Notes: generated by a model not told the origin, from the letters alone. A stretch of DNA of 64,000 bases from Gaiellaceae bacterium (GCA_026002995.1 BPGK01000001.1:806001-870000); one strand, 5' to 3'; positions 35,586 through 45,477 are shown, counted from the first letter of the stretch. Translations and numbers: made by a program.

Positions 35586-36326
35586 TCAGAGGCTGCGGAG
35601 GATCCCGCCGTCGACGGGAATGACGGCGCCCGTGATGTACGAGGCGCGATCGGACGCGAGGAACGCGACGACGTCACCGACCTCACGCGGGGTGCCGAGC
35701 CGGCGCAGCGGGACGGCAAGGAGATCCTCCGGAGAGGGCCCGTCCGGCCAGACCTCGCGGATCCGGTCGGTGTCGATCCGTCCCGGGGCGATGGAGTTGA
35801 CGGTGATGCCCTTCGGTCCGAGCTCGCGCGCGAGCGACTTCGCCCAGCCGATCACTCCGGGACGGACTGCGTTCGAGAGCGCGAGGTCGTCGATCGGCTC
35901 GCGCACGGTCGTCGAGGTGATGTTGACGATGCGCCCGCGTCCGCAGCGCTCGAGATACGGGAGGCAGAGCCCGGTCAGCCGGACCACCGACAGGAGCAGG
36001 AGCGCGACGGCGTCCTCGACCCGCTCCGGCGTGAGCTCGCTGGCGCGCATGCGGGGCGGGCCCCCGGAGTTGTTGACGAGCACGTCGATCCCACCGTGCG
36101 CCTCGACCGCCGTCGCGACGAGCCGTTCGACGTCGGCGGGGTTACGGACGTCTCCGGCGACCGCGATCCCGCCCAGACGCACGGCCTCGCGCTCGAGCAG
36201 CTCCCGTCGCCGCGCGAAGAGGACGACGTTCGCCCCCGCCTCGACGAGCGACTCGGCGACGCCGAGCCCGATGCCCGAGGAGGCGCCGCAGACGATCGCC
36301 GTTCGGTCGCGCAGGTCGATGTGCAT
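35586..36326 (-). CDS. Short-chain dehydrogenase-like protein with altered catalytic residues
   Basis: 246 residues from ATG 36326. The NAD(P) site is normal (CGASSGIGLGVAESL, NNSGGP) and Ser138 (NITSTT) is kept. The catalytic YxxxK, however, reads SNAVR: Tyr is Ser151 and Lys is Arg155. A known SDR subgroup has this S-N-x-x-R variant. It probably still binds NAD(P)H, but the reaction is uncertain. It lies between mdh (33 bases upstream) and the protease gene (4 bases downstream), probably one operon. Confidence 0.85.
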   Translation of the reverse strand: MHIDLRDRTAIVCGASSGIGLGVAESLVEAGANVVLFARRRELLEREAVRLGGIAVAGDVRNPADVERLVATAVEAHGGIDVLVNNSGGPPRMRASELTPERVEDAVALLLLSVVRLTGLCLPYLERCGRGRIVNITSTTVREPIDDLALSNAVRPGVIGWAKSLARELGPKGITVNSIAPGRIDTDRIREVWPDGPSPEDLLAVPLRRLGTPREVGDVVAFLASDRASYITGAVIPVDGGILRSL

Positions 36327-36359
36327 GGCAGCGTGCGGCCTCGGCGCGAGAGTCGCCCC

Positions 36360-37286
36360 CTACGACCTCTTCAGGATGGAGACGACCTCGCGGACTGCGG
36401 CCGCCGAGGCGCGGAGCATCTTCTTCTCCTCGGGCGTGAGTTTGAGTCGCACGACCTCCTCGACGCCGCCTGCGCCGAGCTTCACGGGGACGCCCATGTA
36501 GAGGCCTGTGATGCCGTATTCGCCCTCGAGGTAGGCCGTGCACGGAAGCACGCGCTTCTCGTCCAGGCAGATCGCGTCCACCATCTGGGCCGCGGCTGCG
36601 CCGGGCGCGTACCAGGCCGAGGTCCCGAGGAGGTTCACGATCTCGCCGCCTCCGAACTTCGTCCGCTCGACGAGCTTGGCGATGCGCGAGCGCGAGAGGA
36701 GCTCCGAGAGTGGGACCCCGCCGACCGTGGTCGCGGAGACCACCGGCACCATCTGGTCTCCGTGCCCCCCGAGCACCATCGCGGTCACGTCCTTCACCGA
36801 GACGTCGAGCTCCTGCGAGATGAAGGCCGCGAACCGGGCCGTGTCGAGGATCCCCGCCATCCCGACGACGCGGTTCCGCGGGAAGCGCGAGACGGCTTTG
36901 GCGACGTGGCACATCGCATCGAGCGGGTTGGAGACGACGACGATCACGGCCTCGCGCGAACGGCGCACGGCCTCCTTCGTTACGGAGGCGACGATCGCCT
37001 CGTTCGTCGTCACGAGGTCGTCCCGGCTCATGCCGGGGGAACGCGGCTTCCCGGCGGTGATCACGATCACGTCCGAGCCGTCGGTGGCGTCGTAGTCGTT
37101 CGCGCCGACGACCGTTGGCTCGTACCCGAGCACGGCGCCTGCCTGGTTCATGTCGAGCGCCTTGCCCTGCGGGAAGTTCGGGATGATGTCGACCAGGACG
37201 ACGTCTGCGTAGTCGCGCCGCGCGAGCTCTTGCGCGCAGGTCGCGCCGACGTTCCCGGCGCCGATGACGGTCACTTTCTTGCGCAT
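36360..37286 (-). CDS. mdh: Malate dehydrogenase (LDH-like type)
   Basis: 308 residues from ATG 37286, preceded by gcgagg as a modest ribosome site. NAD-binding VTVIGAGNVGATCAQELARR; substrate arginine in TAGKPRSPGMSRDDL; VVSNPLDAMCHVA; GMAGILDTARF; catalytic histidine in LGGHGDQMVPVVS. The arginine-rich active-site loop is that of malate rather than lactate dehydrogenases. It oxidises malate to oxaloacetate, and citrate synthase is divergently transcribed 121 bases away. Confidence 0.95.
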   Translation of the reverse strand: MRKKVTVIGAGNVGATCAQELARRDYADVVLVDIIPNFPQGKALDMNQAGAVLGYEPTVVGANDYDATDGSDVIVITAGKPRSPGMSRDDLVTTNEAIVASVTKEAVRRSREAVIVVVSNPLDAMCHVAKAVSRFPRNRVVGMAGILDTARFAAFISQELDVSVKDVTAMVLGGHGDQMVPVVSATTVGGVPLSELLSRSRIAKLVERTKFGGGEIVNLLGTSAWYAPGAAAAQMVDAICLDEKRVLPCTAYLEGEYGITGLYMGVPVKLGAGGVEEVVRLKLTPEEKKMLRASAAAVREVVSILKRS

Positions 37287-37387
37287 GGTCGGTCCTCGCT
37301 TTCTCGGGCCGTCCCGTCTCCGGGAGTCGGGGTCACGCGATGGCCCGTAGGCGGCGCGATCGTACCTGTGTCCGCGCGCGAGTCGGG

Positions 37388-37401
37388 TCAGGTAGCGTCC
37401 G
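37388..37401 (+). promoter_or_regulatory. Citrate synthase promoter core
   Basis: tcaggtagcgtccg contains the -10 box TAGCGT (37393-37398) 8 bases before GTG 37407. The same 14 bases occur at 48391-48404 before sdhA, also 8 bases from its GTG. No convincing -35 box is seen at either site. Confidence 0.6.
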
Positions 37402-37406
37402 TGCCC

Positions 37407-38498
37407 GTGAGCACCTCGGACTTCAAGCCCGGCCTCGAGGGCGTCGTCGCGGTCGAGACGGAGATCGCGGAGCCGGACCGAGAGGGCGGCGCGCTCCGCT
37501 ACCGCGGCGTCGACATCGAAGAGCTCGTCGGCCGCGTCCGCTACGAGCAGGTCTGGGGCCTCCTCGTGGACGAGCGCCTCGAGCCGGGAATGCCCGACCC
37601 CGAGCCGTACGAGCCACCGGGCTTGACCGGAGCTGCTCCCGCCGATGCGCAGGCCGAGATCGCGCGCCTGTCTGGGGTGTGGGGGTTGCGAAAGCTCACA
37701 GAGATCTCCGATGAAGAGGCTCGCGACGACCTCGCGCGGCTCTCCGCGCAGGTGATGGCAATCGTCGCCCGCTCGGCTCGCGTCGCGGACGGTGCGGAGG
37801 AGCCCGTCCCGGACGAGGTCGTCGCAGCAGGCGCGAGCGCCGCCGAGAAGTTCCTGCTCCGCTGGCGGGGGGTGGCCGATCCTCGCCACGTGACCGCCAT
37901 CGACACGTACTGGATCTGCACGGCCGAGCACGGCTTGAACGCGTCGACCTTCACCGCGCGGATCGCGGCCTCGACTGGCGCGGACGCCGGCGCGGCGCTG
38001 TCCTCGGCGATCGGGACGCTCTCGGGCCCCCTCCACGGCGGAGCGCCCGCCCACGTCATCCCCATGATCGACGAGGTGGCGGCAATGGGCGATCCGGAGC
38101 GCTACGTCGTCGAGCTGCTCGACAAGGGGGAGCGGATCATGGGCTTCGGCCACCGTGTCTACCGCGCGGAGGATCCGCGGGCGCGGCTCCTCCGTCGCAC
38201 CGCCGAAGAGCTCGGCTCGCCGCGCGTCGAGACCGCGAAGGCGCTCGAGCGCGCCGCGCTCTCCGAGCTCTCGCGGCGGCATCCGGAGCGCGTCCTCGCG
38301 ACGAACGTCGAGTACTGGGCGGCCGTCGTCCTCGATGTCGCCGAGATCCCGGCGGCTCTGACGCCCGCGATGTTCGCGTGCGCGCGGGTGGCGGGCTGGT
38401 CGGCGCACATCCTCGAGCAGAAACGCGTCGGGCGTCTCATCCGGCCGTCCGCCCGCTACGTCGGGCCCGGACCGCGTCCGCTCGCCTCGCTCGCATGA
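37407..38498 (+). CDS. gltA: Citrate synthase
   Basis: 363 residues from GTG 37407, chosen over GTG 37401 because only it gives the usual 8-base gap from the -10 box. The conserved string LVDERLEPG is followed by the three catalytic residues: His in CTAEHGLNASTFTARI, His in ERIMGFGHRVYRAEDPRA, Asp in VEYWAAVVLDVAEIP. SGPLHGGAPAHVIPMI is also present. It condenses oxaloacetate with acetyl-CoA; 2-methylcitrate synthase is a close alternative because the sequences are similar. The HEAT-repeat gene overlaps its stop. Confidence 0.93.
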   Translation: MSTSDFKPGLEGVVAVETEIAEPDREGGALRYRGVDIEELVGRVRYEQVWGLLVDERLEPGMPDPEPYEPPGLTGAAPADAQAEIARLSGVWGLRKLTEISDEEARDDLARLSAQVMAIVARSARVADGAEEPVPDEVVAAGASAAEKFLLRWRGVADPRHVTAIDTYWICTAEHGLNASTFTARIAASTGADAGAALSSAIGTLSGPLHGGAPAHVIPMIDEVAAMGDPERYVVELLDKGERIMGFGHRVYRAEDPRARLLRRTAEELGSPRVETAKALERAALSELSRRHPERVLATNVEYWAAVVLDVAEIPAALTPAMFACARVAGWSAHILEQKRVGRLIRPSARYVGPGPRPLASLA

Positions 38499-38992
38499 CG
38501 CTCGCCGAGGCGGCTGCGCAGGCGGACGCGCTCGCGCAGGCCGGCGATCAGCGCGCGCTCGCGACGTTGCGCTCGCAGTGGGACGAGGAGATCGAGGCCG
38601 CGGCGCGCGACGGCGACTACCGCGTGCGGGCGCAGGCCTACCGCGCCATCGCTCAGTTCCGCTTCCGCCAGAAGCTCGAGCTCCTGCGGCGGGGGCTCGA
38701 GGACGAGAGCCCCGCGGCGCGGGGCTCCGCCCTCATCGCGCTCGAGGCGCTGTCGCGCGACCACCCGGGCGACGTGAACCAGTTCCGATCGCTCCTGCAC
38801 GAGCTCGTCGCCCGCGATCCGAACGTCGCCGTCCGCAGGCTCGCGATCGTCTGTCTGCGGAACGGGCCGCACCAGCGCGACACCGTGCAGCTCCTCGAGG
38901 GGATCGCCGAGGACGAGGACGCCGACGGGGACCTCCGCCGGACGGCGAGGACGGTCGCGACCGCGCTCGTGCGGAAGTCGCGGACGAAGTAG
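38495..38992 (+). CDS. HEAT-repeat protein
   Basis: 165 residues from ATG 38495 (overlaps gltA stop by 4). The chain is almost all helical with repeated two-helix units, e.g. [48 protein letters not shown] proteins act as scaffolds; no partner is known. It is tied into a gltA - HEAT - purE - purK operon. Confidence 0.65.
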   Translation: MTLAEAAAQADALAQAGDQRALATLRSQWDEEIEAAARDGDYRVRAQAYRAIAQFRFRQKLELLRRGLEDESPAARGSALIALEALSRDHPGDVNQFRSLLHELVARDPNVAVRRLAIVCLRNGPHQRDTVQLLEGIAEDEDADGDLRRTARTVATALVRKSRTK

Positions 38993-38996
38993 GCTC

Positions 38997-39497
38997 ATGG
39001 CGGTGGGCGCAGCGCCTGTTGTCGGGATCGTCATGGGCTCCCGGTCGGACTGGGAGACGATGCGTCATGCGGCGGAGACCCTCGACGAGCTCGTCGTCCC
39101 CTACGAGGCGGAGGTCGTCTCCGCGCACCGGACGCCGGACAAGCTCTTCGCGTACGCGGCGAGCGCCGAGGAGCGCGGGCTGCAGGTCATCGTCGCGGGA
39201 GCGGGGGGCGCGGCCCACCTCCCGGGGATGACCGCCGCCAAGACGACGCTCCCCGTGCTCGGCGTCCCCGTCGAGTCGCACGCCCTGCACGGGCTCGACT
39301 CACTCCTCTCCATCGTGCAGATGCCGGCGGGCGTCCCGGTGGGGACGCTCGCGATCGGGCGCGCGGGCGCGATCAACGCGGCGCTCCTCGCTGCGGCGAT
39401 CGTCGCCCGGGGCGACGTCGGGGTGCGAGAGCGGCTCGCGGCCTACCGGGCGCGTCAGACCGAGTCCGTCCTCGCCTCGCCCGATCCCACTGCGTGA
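38997..39497 (+). CDS. purE: N5-carboxyaminoimidazole ribonucleotide mutase
   Basis: 166 residues from ATG 38997; GTG 39003 (164 residues) would be 7 bases after a TAGGCT box (38990-38995) and may be the true leaderless start. PurE marks: [22 protein letters not shown], the histidine in [23 protein letters not shown] and the C-terminal [12 protein letters not shown]. It moves the carboxyl group of N5-CAIR to make CAIR in purine synthesis. purK overlaps its stop by 4 bases. Confidence 0.95.
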   Translation: MAVGAAPVVGIVMGSRSDWETMRHAAETLDELVVPYEAEVVSAHRTPDKLFAYAASAEERGLQVIVAGAGGAAHLPGMTAAKTTLPVLGVPVESHALHGLDSLLSIVQMPAGVPVGTLAIGRAGAINAALLAAAIVARGDVGVRERLAAYRARQTESVLASPDPTA

Positions 39498-40525
39498 GCG
39501 GGCGCGCGACCGTCGTCGGCTGCATCGGCGGGGGGCAGCTCGGCCGCATGCTCGCGCTCGCCGGGGCGCCGCTCGGGATCCGGATGCGCTTCCTCGATCC
39601 GGCTGCCGATGCGTGCGCGGGTCACGTCGGCGAGCTCCTCGTCGGCCCCTACGACGATCCCGCGCTGCTCGACCGGCTCGCTGCCGGTGCCGACGCGGTC
39701 ACGTACGAGTTCGAGAACGTCCCGCCGGAGGCCGCGCGCCGCGTCGGTGCGCTACCCGACGTGCGCGCCCTCGAGCGCGGTCAGGACCGACTCGTCGAGA
39801 AGGAGCTCTTCCGAGCGCTCGGCATTCCCACCGCGCGCTTCGGCTCGCTCGAGGACGTCGGCGTACCCGCGCTCGTCAAGTCGCGCCGGCTCGGTTACGA
39901 CGGCAAGGGTCAGCGGCTCGTGGAGGCGGTCGGCTCGATCGGGGAGGACGAGCTCGCCGAGGAGCTCGTCCCCTTCGACCGCGAGCTCTCGGTGATCGCC
40001 GTCCGCTCGCGGGACGGCGAGACGGCTTTCTACCCCGTGACCGAGAACGAGCACCGCGGTGGGATCCTCGCGGTCTCGCGTGCGCCCGCGCCCGACGCGC
40101 CGCAGCGCGAGGCCGAGGAGATCGCGACGCGCCTGCTCGACGAGCTCGGCTACGTCGGCGTGGTCACCGTCGAGCTCTTCGAGGTCGAGGGGAGGCTGCT
40201 CGCGAACGAGTTCGCGCCCCGCGTGCACAACTCGGGGCACTGGACGATCGACGGCGCCGTGACGAGCCAGTTCGAGAGCCACCTGCGCGCGATCCTCGGT
40301 CTGCCGCTCGGGGAGACGCGGCCGCTCGGGAGCGCGACGATGGTGAACCTCGTCGGCTCGCTCCCTCCGCTCGAGCGCCTCCTGGCCGTTCCCGGAGCGC
40401 ACGTCCACCTGTACGGGAAGGAGCCGCGCCCCGGCCGCAAGCTGGGCCACGTGACGCTCGTCGACGCGGACGAGCAGGCGGTCGCTGAGGTCGTCGCCCT
40501 CGCCGAGCGCGCGTGGGTCGTGTAG
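39494..40525 (+). CDS. purK: N5-carboxyaminoimidazole ribonucleotide synthase
   Basis: 343 residues from GTG 39494. ATP-grasp enzyme: [73 protein letters not shown]. It uses ATP and bicarbonate to make N5-CAIR for PurE. It ends 7 bases from the stop of a convergent Xer recombinase. Confidence 0.95.
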   Translation: MSGRATVVGCIGGGQLGRMLALAGAPLGIRMRFLDPAADACAGHVGELLVGPYDDPALLDRLAAGADAVTYEFENVPPEAARRVGALPDVRALERGQDRLVEKELFRALGIPTARFGSLEDVGVPALVKSRRLGYDGKGQRLVEAVGSIGEDELAEELVPFDRELSVIAVRSRDGETAFYPVTENEHRGGILAVSRAPAPDAPQREAEEIATRLLDELGYVGVVTVELFEVEGRLLANEFAPRVHNSGHWTIDGAVTSQFESHLRAILGLPLGETRPLGSATMVNLVGSLPPLERLLAVPGAHVHLYGKEPRPGRKLGHVTLVDADEQAVAEVVALAERAWVV

Positions 40526-40532
40526 CGGCGGC

Positions 40533-41444
40533 CTACCCGGTGGGCTCCGCCTCCGGCGTCCGCCGGCGGGCGTGCGGGTGCGCCTGGAAGTAGGCCTCGC
40601 GCCGACGGCGATCGGACACGTGGGTGTAGCGCTCCGTCGTTCCGAGGTCGGCGTGGCCGAGCATCTCCTGCACGGAGCGCAGGTCGGCGCCACCCTCGAG
40701 CAGGTGGGTCGCGAAGGAGTGGCGGAGGAGATGGGGGTGGACGCGCTCCGGCTCGAGACCCGCCTTCGCGGCGAGCTTGCGCAGGACGAGGAAGGCGCCC
40801 GCGCGGGTGAGCGGCCCTCCACGTGCGTTCAAGAAGAGCTCAGGCCGGTAGCGACGATCGAGGTGGGGGCGTCCCATCGCGAGGTAGCGACGGACGGCCT
40901 CGGCCGCCGGGCGCCCGAGCGGAACGATGCGCTCCTTGCCGCCCTTGCCGACGACCCGAACGATCCGCTCGTCGAGGTCGACGGCGCCCTTCTCGAGACC
41001 GATCGCCTCGGAGACGCGGAGGCCCGCCCCGTACAGGAGCTCGACGAGCGCGCGGTCGCGTCGAGCGCGCGGCGTCGTCCCGTCCGCCGCCGCGATCAAG
41101 CGCTCGATCTCGGCCGGCGAGAGCGCGCGTGGAAGCCGGCGCGCGCGCCGAGGTAACTGGATCGAGGCTGCAGGGTTCTCGGTTCTCCGGCCGATAAGGA
41201 GCTCGTGGCGGAAGTACGCGCGGACTGCGGACACCCTGCGGGCGATCGTCGAGGCGGCGAGCCCGTCGGCGCGCATCGACGCGATCCAGCGCTCGATGTC
41301 GCTCGTGTCGGCGTCTGTCGGCGCCCCGTCGCGGAAGGCGGCGAACGCCGCGAGGTCGCGCCGGTAGGCGTCCACCGTGCGCGGCGAGCAACGCGCGGCG
41401 AGCGCGAGGAGGAAGCGCTGGACGTCGGGATCAGGGGCGTTCAC
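40533..41444 (-). CDS. Tyrosine recombinase, XerD-like
   Basis: 303 residues from GTG 41444. N-terminal SAM-like domain (~8-95), then the catalytic domain: Arg in LYGAGLRVSEAIGL, Lys in GKGGKERIVPLG, HLLRHSFATHLLEGG, LGHADLGTTERYTHV with the nucleophile Tyr. This set is complete. It should act on dif sites at the chromosome terminus with a partner Xer; a second recombinase lies 1.3 kb away. Confidence 0.9.
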   Translation of the reverse strand: MNAPDPDVQRFLLALAARCSPRTVDAYRRDLAAFAAFRDGAPTDADTSDIERWIASMRADGLAASTIARRVSAVRAYFRHELLIGRRTENPAASIQLPRRARRLPRALSPAEIERLIAAADGTTPRARRDRALVELLYGAGLRVSEAIGLEKGAVDLDERIVRVVGKGGKERIVPLGRPAAEAVRRYLAMGRPHLDRRYRPELFLNARGGPLTRAGAFLVLRKLAAKAGLEPERVHPHLLRHSFATHLLEGGADLRSVQEMLGHADLGTTERYTHVSDRRRREAYFQAHPHARRRTPEAEPTG

Positions 41445-41491
41445 GGCGTCCCGAGGGATTCGGCGGTCGTCCCGCGGCTCCTCTCGCCGGG

Positions 41492-41497
41492 TACCGT
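41492..41497 (+). promoter_or_regulatory. Leaderless-type -10 box TACCGT before a CTG start
   Basis: TACCGT is followed by 7 bases and then CTG 41505, the first codon of a signal peptide. This spacing matches the other leaderless promoters in the window. Confidence 0.5.
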
Positions 41498-41504
41498 TGG
41501 CTCC

Positions 41505-42446
41505 CTGCGCCCGCGCGCCGTCGTCACTCTGCTTGCCCTGGCCGCGCTCGCCGCAGCGGCGGCACCGGCCCCCGCGGAGGCCTCGCAGCTCATCGCGCGG
41601 AACACCTCGACGGAGCGGCTCGCGGTCTCGCGCGACGGCAAGGCGCTCGTCACCTACCACAGTCGCGGCCAGCTCCGCCGAGTGCTCGCCTGGGGCGCGG
41701 TGAACGCCCTTCCGCCGAGCCCGTCGCGACCCCAGGTCGCGTTCACGCTCGACTACTCGGGAGGGTGGGGGAGCGTCGGGAAGCCGGTCTGGAAGACGTT
41801 CCGCAACGTCTGCGGTCCCTACCGCGGCCCGCAGCTCCCGTACCTCGTCGCCGCCTGCACCGCGCCGGACGGCTCGCACTGGGCGCTCCAGCGCTGGCGC
41901 CGAAGTCAGGCCAACTACGGGCTCCCGCCCTGGAAGAAGGGACACGGGGACCTCGAGCTCCGCCTCTCGCACTGGACCGGGCCGGTCGCCGTTCTCGAGG
42001 CGTGGACGGACTGGTACTACAACGGCCGCTGGCACCACCTCTTCGGGAGGCTCACCTATCGCGGACGGCCCGTGCACGGCTTCGCCACGACCCCGAACGG
42101 AGAGCCGCTCGACTCCTACGGCCGCGTGCTCTATCTCGACGTCCTCGACTCCGCGCTCGGGCCCGGCTGGCGGCGTGAGAACGGCTTCGTCGCGAGACGG
42201 CCGACGGGAGCGTTCTGCTACGGCTTCGTCCCCCACACGGCGCCCACCGGCGAGCGCCGCCCGGCGGCGAACGGGCGGCGCTACCGGCTCTCGGTGAGCG
42301 GGCCCGGCGTGACCCCCGACGTGGTCTGGGAGGGCGAGGGCGTGCCGGACTTCGACCCCGAGGATCCCGCGCACCGCGAGCACGAGGAGCGGATGACCGC
42401 GCTCCAGCGCGAGCTCTTCGGCGGCCACCCCGGCTGCCGGCCGTAG
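41505..42446 (+). CDS. Secreted protein of unknown function (probable CTG start)
   Basis: 313 residues if translation starts at CTG 41505. The reading frame is open far upstream, but no ATG/GTG/TTG lies near; the next GTG codons are beyond the signal peptide. From CTG the chain begins MRPRAVVTLLALAALAAAAA, a textbook signal peptide, and a TACCGT box lies 7 bases before. The mature part is rich in Trp/Tyr (WTDWYYNGRWHHLFG, GRPVHGFATTPNGEP) and is probably a compact exported domain. No known family. It is divergent from the Xer gene. Confidence 0.7.
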   Translation: MRPRAVVTLLALAALAAAAAPAPAEASQLIARNTSTERLAVSRDGKALVTYHSRGQLRRVLAWGAVNALPPSPSRPQVAFTLDYSGGWGSVGKPVWKTFRNVCGPYRGPQLPYLVAACTAPDGSHWALQRWRRSQANYGLPPWKKGHGDLELRLSHWTGPVAVLEAWTDWYYNGRWHHLFGRLTYRGRPVHGFATTPNGEPLDSYGRVLYLDVLDSALGPGWRRENGFVARRPTGAFCYGFVPHTAPTGERRPAANGRRYRLSVSGPGVTPDVVWEGEGVPDFDPEDPAHREHEERMTALQRELFGGHPGCRP

Positions 42447-42756
42447 TCTCACCTCGCTGCGCGGGGCGCTCGAGGGGCGGCGCGAGCTCGCGAGCGAGCA
42501 GCTCCGACGCTCGGAGCGCGAGGAGGCAGCCGGCGCTCCTCGACGCCTACGCTCTCGTCGCCTTCCCCGCGGACGAACCTGCGGCGGACGATGCCGAGCG
42601 ATCGGTGCTCGCCCGCGCTGTTCGGCGCACCGCCGAGCTTCGCGCTCGCCCCGAGGAGCGACAGGCCGGCGGACCGGGTCGCGACGGCCGATCCTGCGAT
42701 CCTGTGGATGGCCGAGGCCGAGGGAATCGCCCGGCCGCGCTCCCGCAGCCTCGAGC
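42447..42756. other. Probable decayed coding fragment
   Basis: The 310 bases between two genes show coding-like stretches in two plus-strand frames: ALEGRRELASEQLRRSE early, then PALLDAYALVAFPADEPA after a frame change at about 42535. They could be one small gene broken by a frameshift. No intact gene or promoter is supported. Confidence 0.3.
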
Positions 42757-43614
42757 TCAGCTCCGCGGGTGCGCGCGGTCGTAGACGCGGCGGAGTCGGC
42801 GCGCGTCGACGTGGCTGTAGACCTGGGTCGTCGAGAGCGAGGAGTGCCCGAGCAGCTCCTGGATCGTCCGGAGATCGGCTCCGCCCTCGAGCAGGTGCGT
42901 CGCGAAGGCGTGTCGGAGGCGGTGCGGGTGGCGTACGAGCCGCCGCACCGTGCTCGTCTCGAGCCGTCGACCGCGGGCCGAGAGGAAGAGAGCGCTCTCG
43001 GCTCCCCGCGCGAGCGCCGGGCGACCGGAACGGAGGTAGCGGGCGAGGTGGAGCGCGGCCTCCTCGCCGAGCGGCACGACGCGCTCTTTCCCTCCCTTCC
43101 CGCGCACGTGCACGGACTCCCGCTCGAAGTCGACGTCCCCGAGATCGAGCCCTACGGCCTCGGCGCTCCGGAGACCGCAGGAGTAGAGGAGCTCGAGCAG
43201 CGCGCGGTTGCGGAGCGCGAGCGGCGACGCGCCGCCAACGCGCTCGAGCAGCGCCTCGACCTCGGCGACCTTCGGGGCGTCCGGGAGTCGTCGGCCTCGC
43301 CGGGGAGTCGGAACCCCGTCGGGAACGCGGGCCGGGCCGCGCGTGAACCGCAGGAAGCTCCGCACGGCGGCGAGCCTGCGCGCGATCGAGACGGGAGCGA
43401 GTCGCCGTCGGCCGCTTCCGAGCTCGGCGACCCAGTCGGCGAGCACGTGCGCATCGACGTCGTCGAGCGCGAGCTCCCGCGCCTGGAGCCAGCGCAGGAA
43501 CGCTCGGAGGTCGGTGCGGTAGGCGCGCGCCGTCGCCTCCGCCAGCCCGCCGTGCTCCAGGAAGCGCTCGACTGCGGTCTCCGCGTCCACGGCCCCGGGT
43601 TCGCCGCGAGGCAC
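42757..43614 (-). CDS. Tyrosine recombinase, XerC-like
   Basis: 285 residues from GTG 43614; GTG 43590 is an alternative start. N-terminal domain ~10-100; catalytic domain has Arg in LYSCGLRSAEAVGLDL, Lys in GKGGKERVVPLG, HRLRHAFATHLLEGG, LGHSSLSTTQVYSHV with the nucleophile Tyr. All residues are present. With the recombinase at 40533 it may form the XerC/XerD pair. It is divergent from the ABC exporter, 31 bases apart. Confidence 0.88.
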   Translation of the reverse strand: MPRGEPGAVDAETAVERFLEHGGLAEATARAYRTDLRAFLRWLQARELALDDVDAHVLADWVAELGSGRRRLAPVSIARRLAAVRSFLRFTRGPARVPDGVPTPRRGRRLPDAPKVAEVEALLERVGGASPLALRNRALLELLYSCGLRSAEAVGLDLGDVDFERESVHVRGKGGKERVVPLGEEAALHLARYLRSGRPALARGAESALFLSARGRRLETSTVRRLVRHPHRLRHAFATHLLEGGADLRTIQELLGHSSLSTTQVYSHVDARRLRRVYDRAHPRS

Positions 43615-43645
43615 GAGGAGCCTCCCCGCAGGCAGTCTTCGGGTC

Positions 43646-45472
43646 GTGCCCGGTAGACGCTGGGAGACGTTCGTTGCCGAGGAGCCGCCCGAGCGGCCGG
43701 CCGATCCCGCGGTCCGCAAGGCGAACGCGCGCCGCATCGTCGCGCTCTTCCGGCCCTATCGCCGCCGACTCGCGGCGGTCTTCGCGATCATCGTGCTATC
43801 GGCCGGCATCGGCATCGTCTCGCCGTTCCTGCTCCGCGAAGTCCTCGACGTCGCGATCCCCGAGCAGCGGGTCGGACTGCTCACTGCGCTCGTCGCCGGG
43901 ATGGTCGCGATCCCGATCGTGACCGGCGTCCTCGGCGTCTGGCAGACGCTGCTCTCGAACCAGGTCGGTCAGCGCGTTATGCACGACCTGCGCACGCAGG
44001 TCTACCGTCACCTGCAGCGGCTCTCGCTCGCCTTCTTCACCCGGACGCGCACGGGCGAGGTGCAGAGCCGCATCGCGAACGACATCGGCGGCATCGAGAA
44101 CGTCGTCACCTCGACCGCGACCTCGGTGCTCTCGAACGTGACCACCGTCCTCGCGACCGTGGTCGCGATGGTGCTGCTCGACTGGCGGCTCGCCGTCTTC
44201 GCGCTCGCGTTGCTGCCGCTCTTCGTCTGGCTGACGAAGCGCGTCGGCGCGGAGCGCAAGAAGGTGACCGCCGAGCGCCAGGCATCCCTCGCCGACGTTT
44301 CCTCGATCGTCCAGGAGTCGCTCTCCGTGTCCGGGATCCTGCTCGGGAAGACGATGGGGCGGACCGACGACCTCGCCGAGCGCTTCTCCGCGGAGTCGGC
44401 GCGTCTCGCCGAACTCGAGGTGCGCAGCCGCATGACCGGGCGCTGGATGATGGCTGCGATCCAGACCTCGTTCGCGGTCATGCCGGCCCTCGTCTACTGG
44501 TTCGCGGGCATCGCGATCGCGCACGGATCGGACACGATCACGATCGGGACGCTCGTCGCGTTCACGACGCTCCAGGCGCGGCTCTTCTTCCCCATCGGCA
44601 GCCTGCTCAACGTCCAGCTCGACGTACAGTCCTCGCTTGCGCTCTTCGATCGAATCTTCGAGTACCTCGATCAGGAGGTCGACATCGTCGAGGGCACGCG
44701 CACGCTCGAGGTGCCGCGGGGCGAGGTCCGGCTCGAGCACGTCTGGTTCCGCTACGACGACGCGGCGTGGACGCTTAGGGACGTCTCTTTCACCGTGCCC
44801 CCCGGCACGAAGACGGCGCTCGTCGGCGAGACCGGCTCCGGGAAGACGACGTGCGCGTACCTCGTCGCTCGCCTCTACGACGCGACCCGGGGCACCGTGT
44901 CGATCGACGGCGTCGACGTGCGCGAGCTCACGTTCGCGTCGCTCGCCGCCACCGTTGGAGTCGTCTCGCAGGAGACCTACCTCTTCCATGCGACGGTGCG
45001 CGAGAACCTCCGCTTCGCAAAGCCGGACGCGACCGACGAGGAGATCGAGGAGGCGGCTCGGGCGGCGCAGATCCACGAGTTGATCGCGACGCTGCCGGAC
45101 GGCTACGAGACGGTGGTCGGCGAGCGCGGCTACCGCTTCTCCGGAGGCGAGAAGCAGCGGATCGCTATCGCGCGGACGATCCTGCGCAACCCGCCGGTGC
45201 TCGTCCTCGACGAAGCCACCTCCTCACTCGACCCGCAAACGGAGCGGCTCGTCCAGGAGGCGCTCGAGCGGCTGGCGGAAGGGCGTACGACGATCGCGAT
45301 CGCGCACCGGCTCTCGACCGTGCGCGACGCCGACCAGATCGTCGTCCTCGAGCGCGGACGGGTCGTGGAAGTCGGGCCCTTCGACGAGCTCCTCGCCCTC
45401 GGCGGGCGGTTCGCCGCGCTCGCGGCGCGGGACGGCATCGGCGTCGTGCCCGCCGCAGGAGGCGTACGATAG
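43646..45472 (+). CDS. ABC exporter, fused membrane and ATPase domains
   Basis: 608 residues from GTG 43646. Six hydrophobic helices in ~45-330, with an ABC_membrane core ([23 protein letters not shown]), then an ATPase: Walker [18 protein letters not shown] loop [21 protein letters not shown], signature [16 protein letters not shown], Walker [14 protein letters not shown] loop [10 protein letters not shown]. It would work as a dimer exporting lipid, peptide or drug. Its stop codon overlaps the -10 box of the pckA leader. Confidence 0.92.
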   Translation: MPGRRWETFVAEEPPERPADPAVRKANARRIVALFRPYRRRLAAVFAIIVLSAGIGIVSPFLLREVLDVAIPEQRVGLLTALVAGMVAIPIVTGVLGVWQTLLSNQVGQRVMHDLRTQVYRHLQRLSLAFFTRTRTGEVQSRIANDIGGIENVVTSTATSVLSNVTTVLATVVAMVLLDWRLAVFALALLPLFVWLTKRVGAERKKVTAERQASLADVSSIVQESLSVSGILLGKTMGRTDDLAERFSAESARLAELEVRSRMTGRWMMAAIQTSFAVMPALVYWFAGIAIAHGSDTITIGTLVAFTTLQARLFFPIGSLLNVQLDVQSSLALFDRIFEYLDQEVDIVEGTRTLEVPRGEVRLEHVWFRYDDAAWTLRDVSFTVPPGTKTALVGETGSGKTTCAYLVARLYDATRGTVSIDGVDVRELTFASLAATVGVVSQETYLFHATVRENLRFAKPDATDEEIEEAARAAQIHELIATLPDGYETVVGERGYRFSGGEKQRIAIARTILRNPPVLVLDEATSSLDPQTERLVQEALERLAEGRTTIAIAHRLSTVRDADQIVVLERGRVVEVGPFDELLALGGRFAALAARDGIGVVPAAGGVR

Positions 45473-45477
45473 GCGCG

